Assembly: GCA_003529305.1 (NCBI GenBank)
Contig: DPWC01000015.1
Span: 801-6,687 of the forward strand
Reading direction: 5' to 3'
Source of the DNA: Actinomycetota bacterium
Lineage (GTDB): Bacteria; Actinomycetota; Actinomycetes; UBA12327
DNA length: 5,887 bases
Positions 1 through 4,811 of this stretch are shown in pieces; position 1 is the first letter of the stretch; every line of letters starts with the position of its first letter. The position numbers and the translations under genes are program-made. The notes beneath the pieces were generated by a model, which was not told the origin of the DNA, searched no databases, and worked only from the letters and a program-made list of their open reading frames with translations.

Positions 1-49
1 GGAAGACACCCCCCAGGGACCGCGCTGGTCTCTTGAGCAGGGGAACTAG
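1..49 (+). CDS. cysS: Cysteinyl-tRNA synthetase, C-terminal end only (partial)
   Basis: Reading from base 2, the window opens with the last 15 codons of a gene, giving EDTPQGPRWSLEQGN and a TAG stop at 47-49. The pattern E-D-T-P-Q-G-x-R-W is the usual C-terminal end of bacterial CysRS, which charges tRNA-Cys with cysteine in the cytoplasm. Only this tail is present, so no catalytic motif can be checked. The next gene, rlmB, starts 3 bp after the stop, and its ribosome binding site lies inside these last codons. The cysS-rlmB order is common in actinobacteria and firmicutes, which supports the call. The assignment rests on a short match plus context. Confidence 0.72.
   Translation, partial: EDTPQGPRWSLEQGN
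39..44 (+). promoter_or_regulatory. Ribosome binding site of rlmB
   Basis: AGGGGA ends 8 bp before the ATG at 53, a normal Shine-Dalgarno distance. It lies within the final cysS codons, so translation of the two genes is probably coupled. It favours the ATG at 53 over an out-of-frame ATG at 33. Confidence 0.6.
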
Positions 50-52
50 TCG

Positions 53-1048
53 ATGGCCGGTAACAGTCAGCGCCGAGGAGCAGTGCGAAGCGGCGGTAAG
101 AAGGGCGCCACCGTGGGTTCTGGTGGCAATCGCAAGCGACGACTCGAAGGCAAAGGGCCCACGCCGAAGGCTGAGGATCGTGCGGCCCACCAGAAGGGTC
201 GACGCAAGCGCGCGGCTACCAAACGCACTGCCGCCAAACGCGCTGCCGCCCCCACCACGCGCACGCCTCAGCGTCGCGGAGTGCGTGGGGCCGGTGGTGG
301 TTCTCGACGCTCCACCGTCGAGACAGTGTTCGGCCGCAACGCAGTGGTCGAAGCGTTGCGAGCCGATGTTCCGGTCACAGCGTTATTTGTGGCGGCACGC
401 ATTGATTCCGATGAACGGGTTCGCGAAGCATTACGGATTGCCACCTCGCGCGGCCTACCGTTGTTGGAAGCACCCCGCGCCGAGCTTGATCGCCTCGCCG
501 ATGGCGGCCCGCATCAAGGGCTGCTGGTGCAGATGCCGCCGTATGAGTACGCCCATCCTGACGACCTTGTCGCGGCGGCCCAGACTGCCGGCGGTGGGTC
601 GCTCGTCGTCGCGTTGGACGGCGTGACGGATCCGCGCAACCTGGGTGCGATCGTGCGATCAGCGGCGGCCTTCGGGGCGCTGGGCGTGGTGGTACCGGAG
701 CGCCGGTCGGCGGGGATGACTGCTGGCGCGTGGAAAGCCTCCGCTGGTGCAGCCGCACGACTGCCCGTGGCGCGCGCGAAGAATCTCACGCGCACTTTGG
801 AGGCGATGCGTGATGAAGGCTTCCTCATCCTCGGCTTGGCCGTCGATGGCGCCGTTGATCTGGCCGAAGTAGACATCCCCGAGGGCACCGATGTCGTCGT
901 GGTGGTGGGCTCTGAGGGCCAGGGGCTCACCCGACTGGTCTCCGAGGCGTGTGACGACCTTGTGGCCATCCCGATGACCAACGACACCGAGTCGCTCAAC
1001 GCCTCGGTAGCGGCCAGCATCGTCATGCATGCGCTGTCACGGCGATAG
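53..1048 (+). CDS. rlmB: 23S rRNA (guanosine-2251-2'-O)-methyltransferase RlmB (TrmH/SpoU family)
   Basis: This SAM-dependent SPOUT-class enzyme methylates the 2'-OH of a guanosine in the peptidyl-transferase P-loop of 23S rRNA during ribosome assembly. The 331-residue protein has three parts. Residues 1-88 are a basic, low-complexity tail. The tail is followed by the substrate-binding domain, opening with T-V-F-G-R-N-A-V-V-E-A-L (91-102). The SPOUT knot domain comes last. Motif 1 is D193-P-R-N-L-G-A-I-V-R202, motif 2 is V-G-S-E288-G-Q-G-L, and motif 3 is I-P-M-T-N-D-T-E-S-L-N316-A-S318-V. All the usual conserved residues are present. E. coli RlmB is about 245 residues; the extra length here is the tail, as in other actinobacteria. 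The start at 53 follows a good ribosome binding site and sits 3 bp after cysS. A related 2'-O-methyltransferase such as TsnR is the alternative, but the N-terminal domain and cysS linkage favour RlmB. Confidence 0.93.
   Translation: MAGNSQRRGAVRSGGKKGATVGSGGNRKRRLEGKGPTPKAEDRAAHQKGRRKRAATKRTAAKRAAAPTTRTPQRRGVRGAGGGSRRSTVETVFGRNAVVEALRADVPVTALFVAARIDSDERVREALRIATSRGLPLLEAPRAELDRLADGGPHQGLLVQMPPYEYAHPDDLVAAAQTAGGGSLVVALDGVTDPRNLGAIVRSAAAFGALGVVVPERRSAGMTAGAWKASAGAAARLPVARAKNLTRTLEAMRDEGFLILGLAVDGAVDLAEVDIPEGTDVVVVVGSEGQGLTRLVSEACDDLVAIPMTNDTESLNASVAASIVMHALSRR
206..250 (+). repeat. Three tandem 15-bp units within rlmB coding a K-R-rich pentapeptide
   Basis: Three consecutive 15-bp units at 206-220, 221-235 and 236-250 encode KRAAT, KRTAA and KRAAA (residues 52-66). 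The last two units differ at one base; the first is more diverged. The repeat lies in the disordered basic tail of RlmB and resembles the Lys/Ala-rich repeats of nucleic-acid-binding tails. Confidence 0.7.
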
Positions 1049-1053
1049 TTAAT

Positions 1054-1107
1054 TCACGCGGCACAGCGAAGTCACGCGGCACAGCGAAGTCACGCGGCAC
1101 AGGCGAG
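1054..1107 (+). repeat. Tandem 18-bp direct repeat, three copies
   Basis: The unit TCACGCGGCACAGCGAAG occurs at 1054-1071 and 1072-1089 without a mismatch, and at 1090-1107 with three changes clustered near its end. A further TCAC begins at 1108. It starts 5 bp after the rlmB stop and lies entirely in the gap between two convergent genes. I see no open frame using it. Slippage or expansion of a short unit is the simplest origin. Confidence 0.9.
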
Positions 1108-1122
1108 TCACCCCAAGGGTCA

Positions 1123-1156
1123 CCGGGCGGTCCGTCTCTCACCACGGACCACCCGG
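1123..1156. terminator. GC-rich hairpin between convergent genes, probable bidirectional terminator
   Basis: A 13-bp stem pairs 1123-1135 (CCGGGCGGTCCGT) with 1144-1156 (ACGGACCACCCGG). There is a single C-A mismatch and the loop is 8 nt. It sits 74 bp after the rlmB stop and 28 bp beyond the stop of the opposing gene, so it could end transcripts from both sides. No run of T follows on either strand, which is usual for high-GC actinobacterial terminators but makes the call less certain. Confidence 0.65.
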
Positions 1157-1184
1157 CTTGAGGACCCCCTGAGGGACCGATCGC

Positions 1185-1676
1185 CTATCCGTTGCCGCCG
1201 ATGTCTTGGGCGTAGGCCTCAAACATCAGGTCAGCACCGCGCTGCCGGTGCCGCTCCAGCAGGTCCAGCACCAAAAGCGCCTCACCGCGAACTGCACGGA
1301 TGAGGGGATCCGGCGCCGACCCGCACGGGCGGTCCGACAGGGCGATAACGGCTGAGACTCTGTCGCGCAGAATCTCGTGGTCGGTGACGAGCCGCCGAAC
1401 TCGGCTCGCCAATCGCGGTTCATCCTGAAGAACCTGAGCATGTAGACCATCGGGTCCTTCGACTTGCGCGATGTGTTCCTCAATGGTGTGGCGCAGGCGC
1501 CGGAGCGATGAGCCCGTACGCCAGAGCCACTCCTCAACTTGCCCCCAGTGCGGTTGCTCCAAGGTCATCGACACATCGGTGACGCAGGAAGCCAGTTCGG
1601 ACCGGCGGCGTTGTGCTGTCTCCAGCACAGCGGTGGGGGTTGTGGACCCAATTGCTGTGGTCGTGCGAGTGGTCAT
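1185..1676 (-). CDS. Hypothetical small helical protein, hemerythrin-like
   Basis: This 163-residue protein is soluble, has no signal peptide and appears almost all helical after a Thr-rich N-terminus. Its spaced His and acidic residues suggest an HHE (hemerythrin-like) four-helix bundle: H63-T-I-E-E-H68, then D99-H100-E101, then E141-R-H143-R-Q-R-G-A-D149-L and finally E153-A-Y155-A-Q-D158-I-G-G. The tail pattern H-R-Q-R-G-A-D-L-x-x-E-A-Y-x-x-D-I-G-G looks like a conserved family signature. If it is a hemerythrin it could bind a di-iron centre and sense O2 or redox state, but not all expected ligands can be placed. I chose the ATG at 1676 because a strong AGGGGG sits 8 nt upstream; an in-frame ATG at 1706 would add 10 residues and overlap a hairpin. 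It is convergent with rlmB and divergent from the glycosidase-family gene. Confidence 0.7.
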   Translation of the reverse strand: MTTRTTTAIGSTTPTAVLETAQRRRSELASCVTDVSMTLEQPHWGQVEEWLWRTGSSLRRLRHTIEEHIAQVEGPDGLHAQVLQDEPRLASRVRRLVTDHEILRDRVSAVIALSDRPCGSAPDPLIRAVRGEALLVLDLLERHRQRGADLMFEAYAQDIGGNG

Positions 1677-1684
1677 CCCACTCA

Positions 1685-1692
1685 CCCCCTCC
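1685..1692 (-). promoter_or_regulatory. Ribosome binding site choosing the 1676 start
   Basis: On the minus strand GGAGGGGG occupies 1692-1685, ending 8 nt before the ATG at 1676-1674. The in-frame upstream ATG at 1706 has no comparable site, so 1676 is the better start. Part of this site can be covered by a hairpin. Confidence 0.6.
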
Positions 1693-1717
1693 ATCGGGAG
1701 GGCCACCTTCGGCCCTC
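1687..1717 (-). promoter_or_regulatory. Two mutually exclusive leader hairpins over a ribosome binding site
   Basis: In the minus-strand transcript, GAGGGCC (1717-1711) can pair perfectly with GGCCCTC (1704-1698) around the loop GAAGGT. The same 3' arm (CCCTC, 1702-1698) can instead pair with GAGGG (1691-1687), which is part of the Shine-Dalgarno site. With the 7-bp upstream hairpin formed, the ribosome site is free; with the 5-bp downstream hairpin formed, it is hidden. This is the layout of a translational switch, but the arms are short and GC-rich, so chance is possible. Confidence 0.4.
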
Positions 1718-1974
1718 ACTGAGACCAGCGTGCGCTTTAGGTGTCCTGGGGGTGAGGGTCTAAATCCCGTCCATGAGTCCTGATTGGTGATGGCGCGATG
1801 GTGTTGGTGCGGGAACGACAGCGCCGATTGTTATGCAGTCCTTAATCGCCATTTATCGACGACTCACTTTTGCAGCGCTGGAATGTCGAACACACTTCAT
1901 CCATAGGGAATGGGTGCGGACCCTCTGCATCTTGCCAGTAGATGGCGCGACCGAGCAGGAGTCGTAGGAGTCCA
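1707..1974. other. Intergenic region between divergent genes
   Basis: This stretch separates the minus-strand hemerythrin-like gene from the plus-strand glycosidase-family gene and must hold both promoters. I found no convincing gene in it. An AT-richer island at about 1828-1860 is the most likely place for RNA polymerase contact, but I cannot assign a clear -35/-10 pair on either strand. A minor 4-bp hairpin (GGGT/ACCC) lies at 1912-1923. I see nothing else. Confidence 0.5.
1966..1970 (+). promoter_or_regulatory. Candidate ribosome binding site for the glycosidase-family gene
   Basis: AGGAG at 1966-1970 is 4 nt before the ATG at 1975, somewhat close. A second AGGAG at 1957-1961 is 13 nt away, somewhat far. 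Both lie downstream of the alternative ATG at 1942, which supports the 1975 start. Confidence 0.5.
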
Positions 1975-3150
1975 ATGTCCGTGCACTCCCACCGGATGCG
2001 TCGAGTCTTCTGGCGACGACGCATTGTTGTCGTGATCATTCTGCTCGCATGCGTCGTTGTGGGACGCTCCTATGCGGGAGCTCTTCGCGGTCCAGGAGAT
2101 GGCGTGGCCGCCAAGTCGGCGGAATGGGCGCGAGATCACCGGCTCGGTGCCATTGTCACGCTGGCAGAGGAAGTTCAGTACCGACTCCATCCGCCGACTA
2201 CCGGTGGCGCTTTGTCCGCGTCTTCCCAGCAACTCTTAACGGGCGATCACAATGGTGCTGCCGCAGCGACCGAGGCACCGTCGCCCGCTGTTCGTGGGAA
2301 GGAAGTTGCGACCCAGTTGCCGCCGATCCCTTCACCGGTGGCTCATCCTGCGCGCGGAGAAGGCGTATGGCGAGTTGTCGAAGGCACTCCGCAGCATCCG
2401 TTGATAGAGGAAGCTTTCGTTCGCCCTGATCGGGTGCACACCTCATACCTGACCGGAGTGGCGTGGATGAGTCGAGGAGTGCGCTTCCTTTGGCATCCCG
2501 GCTACAGCGATCCAGGGACTGCGGGTTTTACTCAACGAGACTTTGTTCCCCGCGCGGAATATGGCGGGCTACTCGCCACCTTCAATGGCGGTTTCAAGAT
2601 CAAGGATGCCCGCGGCGGAATCTTTGATCACGGACATGAAGTCGGCTCATTGGTGCCGGGTGCCGCATCATTCGTGATATTTCGTGATGGCCATGCCACG
2701 GTGGGAACATGGGGGTCAGATGTCACTTTGACGCCTGATGTGGTGTATGTCCGACAAAATCTGCGACCGCTAGTGCGGAAAGGGGCGCTCGTCGATCACC
2801 TGAACAGCAGTATTGAGAGCCGGTGGGGCGCAACTCTGGGCGGCGCGTACGCCGTGTGGCGATCGGGAGTGGGAGTCACCGCGAAGGGCGATGTGATCTA
2901 CGCCTGCGGTGACGCCATGACGGTGCAAGATCTAGCGGACACTTTGAGGCGTGCAGGAGCGGTGACGGCAATGCAACTCGACATCAATCGAGCATGGGTC
3001 AGCTTTATGACCTATCACGACGATGCCGGCACGCCGGTTCCCGCCAAGCTCGTGAACTTTGAGCGGCCCGCGCAGCGCTACTTATCGCCGATGTCGCGTG
3101 ACTTCTTCGCTGTTTACGCACCGCGCTCACCATCACCGTTGCTTCAGTAG
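1975..3150 (+). CDS. Membrane-anchored phosphodiester glycosidase (NAGPA/DUF2233) family protein
   Basis: This 391-residue protein begins with a basic stretch (R7-R16) and a hydrophobic segment at about 17-30 (I-V-V-V-I-I-L-L-A-C-V-V-V-G), a signal anchor or signal peptide. A low-complexity linker follows to about residue 130, and the C-terminal domain probably lies outside the membrane. That domain carries L-L-A-T-F-N204-G-G-F, a typical NAGPA-family motif, then R-S-G-V-G-V-T-A-K-G-D-V-I-Y-A-C-G, and M-Q-L-D336-I-N338. Family members cleave sugar phosphodiesters; human NAGPA uncovers mannose-6-phosphate, while bacterial members are linked to wall or exopolysaccharide. The usual L-D-G-G-G near the C-terminus is replaced here by L-D-I-N, so substrate and even activity are uncertain. 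An in-frame ATG at 1942 gives 402 residues, but AGGAG sites precede 1975. The gene appears to be transcribed alone. Confidence 0.78.
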   Translation: MSVHSHRMRRVFWRRRIVVVIILLACVVVGRSYAGALRGPGDGVAAKSAEWARDHRLGAIVTLAEEVQYRLHPPTTGGALSASSQQLLTGDHNGAAAATEAPSPAVRGKEVATQLPPIPSPVAHPARGEGVWRVVEGTPQHPLIEEAFVRPDRVHTSYLTGVAWMSRGVRFLWHPGYSDPGTAGFTQRDFVPRAEYGGLLATFNGGFKIKDARGGIFDHGHEVGSLVPGAASFVIFRDGHATVGTWGSDVTLTPDVVYVRQNLRPLVRKGALVDHLNSSIESRWGATLGGAYAVWRSGVGVTAKGDVIYACGDAMTVQDLADTLRRAGAVTAMQLDINRAWVSFMTYHDDAGTPVPAKLVNFERPAQRYLSPMSRDFFAVYAPRSPSPLLQ

Positions 3151-3200
3151 AACTCACCGATTAAGGGCGACTTGATCTAGCCGGGATCGGTTGCGTGTGT

Positions 3201-3212
3201 GGCGATATCGCC
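3201..3212. promoter_or_regulatory. Perfect 12-bp palindrome, possible operator or hairpin
   Basis: GGCGATATCGCC is a perfect inverted repeat, flanked by GTG on the left and CCAC on the right, so it is nearly symmetric for 17 bp. It lies 51 bp after the glycosidase-family stop and 85 bp before the tRNA. It could be a dimeric regulator site near the tRNA promoter. Having no loop, it is a poor terminator. Confidence 0.35.
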
Positions 3213-3254
3213 CACTCGGTTGGCAGAGGGTGCGAGCGGCCAAATCTCCGCGCT

Positions 3255-3260
3255 TACACT
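3255..3260 (+). promoter_or_regulatory. Putative -10 element of the tRNA-Thr promoter
   Basis: TACACT matches TATAAT at four of six bases and fits the actinobacterial TANNNT form. A start about 7 nt later would leave a 5' leader of roughly 30 nt on the tRNA. The -35 is weak: TGCGAG at 3231-3236 has an 18-nt spacer, while a better TTGGCA at 3220-3225 is too far away. Confidence 0.4.
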
Positions 3261-3296
3261 CTGGGGCGGCGTTCGCAGCTCACTGTCTGCGACCCG

Positions 3297-3369
3297 GCCG
3301 ACGTGGCGCAATCGGTAGCGCACCTGTCTTGTAAACAGGGGGTTAGGGGTTCAAGTCCCCTCGTCGGCT
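3297..3369 (+). tRNA. tRNA-Thr, anticodon UGU
   Basis: The cloverleaf is complete. The acceptor stem GCCGACG (3297-3303) pairs with CGTCGGC (3362-3368). The D stem GCGC (3306-3309) pairs with 3318-3321. The anticodon stem CCTGT (3323-3327) pairs with ACAGG (3335-3339) around loop CTTGTAA, placing anticodon TGT at 3330-3332, which reads ACA (Thr) codons. The variable loop GGGTT has 5 nt. The T stem AGGGG/CCCCT encloses TTCAAGT. The discriminator base is T3369 and CCA is not encoded. T3369 is also the last base of the stop codon of the opposing dioxygenase gene. No separate terminator is visible before that gene. Confidence 0.97.
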
Positions 3370-4145
3370 CAGGAGAAGGTGAACGAGCGCTTGGCTAGGC
3401 CGAACCAGTAGCCGTCGATGGTGTTCTCGACCGGGCCGGTCAGGCCGTGAGCTGCGCCAGCCACGACGAACAGCGGAACCAAGTGCTCGGTCGTCGGGTG
3501 CGCATATCGCAGAGCCGGCGCTCGGTGCTCAAAATCGCACAGACTCTCAAGATCACCTGACATCACGGCGTTGCTGGCCCACAGATCAAAATCGGCGGAC
3601 CACCCAGGCGCCGGTGCATCGGGATCAGCCATCGAGATGTACGGCAAGCCATGCGTCAGAAAGCCACTGCCGATAATCAAGACACCCTCGTGGCGAAGTT
3701 CTGCGATCTTCTCGCCCACCTGAAGAAGTGGTTCGGGGCGCAGAGTGGGTAACGACATCTGTACGACGGGGATGTCGGCCTCGGGGTACATCGCCATCAA
3801 GGGGATGTAAGCGCCATGGTCAAGACCACGCTGTGTCTGCACCACTTCTGTGGTGTCACTAAGCAGGTTCGCGATACGACTCGCAACTGCGGGCGCAGTG
3901 GGTGCGTCGTAGCGCAGTGAGTAGTACTTCGGGTCAAAGCCGCCGAAGTCATAGATCAGCGGCGCCGGCTCGATGGAACTCAGCGCAATGGGCTGGTGCT
4001 CCCAGTGCGCGGACACGATGACAATCGCCTCAGGTCGCGGCAACTCCTGTGCCCACTGGGCTAGCTGACCCATCCACCGCTGATCCTCCAGCAAGATCGG
4101 GGCACCATGACCCAGAAAAACAGTGGGCATCTGATCGGTGGACAT
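3369..4145 (-). CDS. Extradiol ring-cleavage dioxygenase, 4,5-DOPA dioxygenase (YgiD/LigB) family
   Basis: This family of class III extradiol dioxygenases opens the ring of catechols such as L-DOPA at the 4,5 bond in the cytoplasm, using a divalent metal. The protein has 258 residues, close to E. coli YgiD at about 262. Visible motifs are F-L-G-H13-G-A-P, I-V-S-A-H47-W, G-L-D-H110-G-A-Y, G-S-G-F-L-T-H165-G and the C-terminal A-H216-P-T-T-E-H221-L-V-P-L. H13, H47 and H221 are the likely metal ligands, and H110 and H165 the likely pocket histidines. All the family's key histidines are present, so it should be active. The ATG at 4145 is adopted; Met6 is an alternative, and neither has a clear ribosome binding site. 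A weak -10 (CATCAT) lies 6 nt upstream, so the message may be leaderless. It is divergent from the phosphatase gene by 33 bp. The true substrate is unknown. Confidence 0.87.
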   Translation of the reverse strand: MSTDQMPTVFLGHGAPILLEDQRWMGQLAQWAQELPRPEAIVIVSAHWEHQPIALSSIEPAPLIYDFGGFDPKYYSLRYDAPTAPAVASRIANLLSDTTEVVQTQRGLDHGAYIPLMAMYPEADIPVVQMSLPTLRPEPLLQVGEKIAELRHEGVLIIGSGFLTHGLPYISMADPDAPAPGWSADFDLWASNAVMSGDLESLCDFEHRAPALRYAHPTTEHLVPLFVVAGAAHGLTGPVENTIDGYWFGLAKRSFTFS

Positions 4146-4151
4146 GAAGCC

Positions 4152-4157
4152 ATGATG
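4152..4157 (-). promoter_or_regulatory. Weak -10-like hexamer of the dioxygenase gene, possible leaderless start
   Basis: On the minus strand CATCAT (4157-4152) ends 6 nt before the ATG at 4145, with four matches to TATAAT. The spacing equals that of the two genes on the other side, but the hexamer lacks the leading T, so this is a weak call. Confidence 0.3.
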
Positions 4158-4166
4158 GCAGGTGGC

Positions 4167-4172
4167 TAGCGT
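4167..4172 (+). promoter_or_regulatory. -10 element of a leaderless promoter for the phosphatase gene
   Basis: TAGCGT fits TANNNT and ends 6 nt before the ATG at 4179, so transcription would begin at or next to the start codon. No Shine-Dalgarno site is present, which agrees with a leaderless message. No good -35 is seen. Confidence 0.5.
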
Positions 4173-4178
4173 GGCCGT

Positions 4179-4772
4179 ATGGGTCAGCAGTCATCAATAC
4201 GCGTGACGGTGGTGTGCCTGGGCAACATCTGCCGCTCACCATTGGCGGAATACCTGCTGAGGCATCGCCTAGATGAATCACTTGGGTCTGACCACGGCAT
4301 CGTCATCGGTAGCGCTGGCACCTACTCCGGACATCAGGGCGAACCGATGCACAAGAACAGCGCACACGAACTTCGCGGCCGAGGGATCGACCCTGATGAG
4401 TTTCGTGCCACGCACCTGACGCGATCACTGGTGGCCGAGAGTGACCTTGTGTTGGGTGCCGAGGCTGAGCATGTCGAGCATGCCGTGGGCCTTGATGCGT
4501 CAGCGCAGAGTCGATCCTTCACCCTCAGGGAGTTCGCACAGCTGACGGACCTGACCGATCCAACCCAACTCGCGGGTACTTCGGGTGCGCAGCGATTGCA
4601 CGCGCTGGTGTCGGTGGCAGATGCCCTGCGCCGCAGTCATCAGGATGCGCACCAGTGGGCGCACCTTGGGGTGGATGATCCCTATGGGATGCCGCAATCG
4701 GCCTTTCGAACCTGCGCCGATGAGATTGATCAGGCTTTTGACCCCGTCGTGAAGATCCTTGGCGGCCGTTGA
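4179..4772 (+). CDS. Low-molecular-weight protein tyrosine phosphatase
   Basis: This cytoplasmic enzyme hydrolyses phosphotyrosine by way of a phospho-cysteine intermediate. The P-loop is V-C13-L-G-N-I-C18-R19-S20-P, where C13 is the nucleophile and R19 binds phosphate. C18 is the second cysteine found in many family members. The general acid is D167 in D-D-P-Y-G-M-P. Both halves of the active site are therefore intact. The protein has 197 residues, longer than the 150-165 typical of PtpA or Wzb types. The extra part lies between about 110 and 160, around F-T-L-R-E-F, a pattern I associate with actinobacterial members. Arsenate reductase of the same fold is less likely because of the D-P-Y-G acid loop. 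It starts 33 bp from the divergent dioxygenase gene and ends 39 bp before the decarboxylase gene. No kinase or polysaccharide gene is adjacent to hint at its target. Confidence 0.88.
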   Translation: MGQQSSIRVTVVCLGNICRSPLAEYLLRHRLDESLGSDHGIVIGSAGTYSGHQGEPMHKNSAHELRGRGIDPDEFRATHLTRSLVAESDLVLGAEAEHVEHAVGLDASAQSRSFTLREFAQLTDLTDPTQLAGTSGAQRLHALVSVADALRRSHQDAHQWAHLGVDDPYGMPQSAFRTCADEIDQAFDPVVKILGGR

Positions 4773-4799
4773 AATGGTCCGCTGCGCAACGGGCAGCCC

Positions 4800-4805
4800 T
4801 AGTCT
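4800..4805 (+). promoter_or_regulatory. -10 element of a leaderless promoter for the decarboxylase gene
   Basis: TAGTCT fits TANNNT and ends 6 nt before the ATG at 4812, the same distance as in the phosphatase gene. No ribosome binding site lies upstream of the ATG. A TTGAAA at 4769-4774, overlapping the phosphatase stop, resembles a -35 but its 25-nt spacer is too long. Confidence 0.5.
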
Positions 4806-4811
4806 GTTGGC

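Noticed and set aside
514..1030. Long minus-strand open frames opposite rlmB
   Set aside because: They are mirror frames of a well-supported gene in GC-rich DNA and show no motif or ribosome binding site of their own.
1054..1107. 18-bp repeats as a small CRISPR array
   Set aside because: The units are directly tandem with no spacers between them.
1811..1832. GGGAAC followed by GTT, resembling an ECF or stress sigma promoter
   Set aside because: The spacer is only 13 nt, shorter than the 16-18 nt expected, so I do not call a promoter.
3157..3190. CCGAT/ATCGG inverted repeat after the glycosidase-family gene as a terminator
   Set aside because: Only 5 bp with a 24-nt loop and no T run; too weak to support.
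3297..3369. tRNA-Thr as an attachment site of an integrated element
   Set aside because: No integrase gene and no second copy of the tRNA 3' end is visible within the window.
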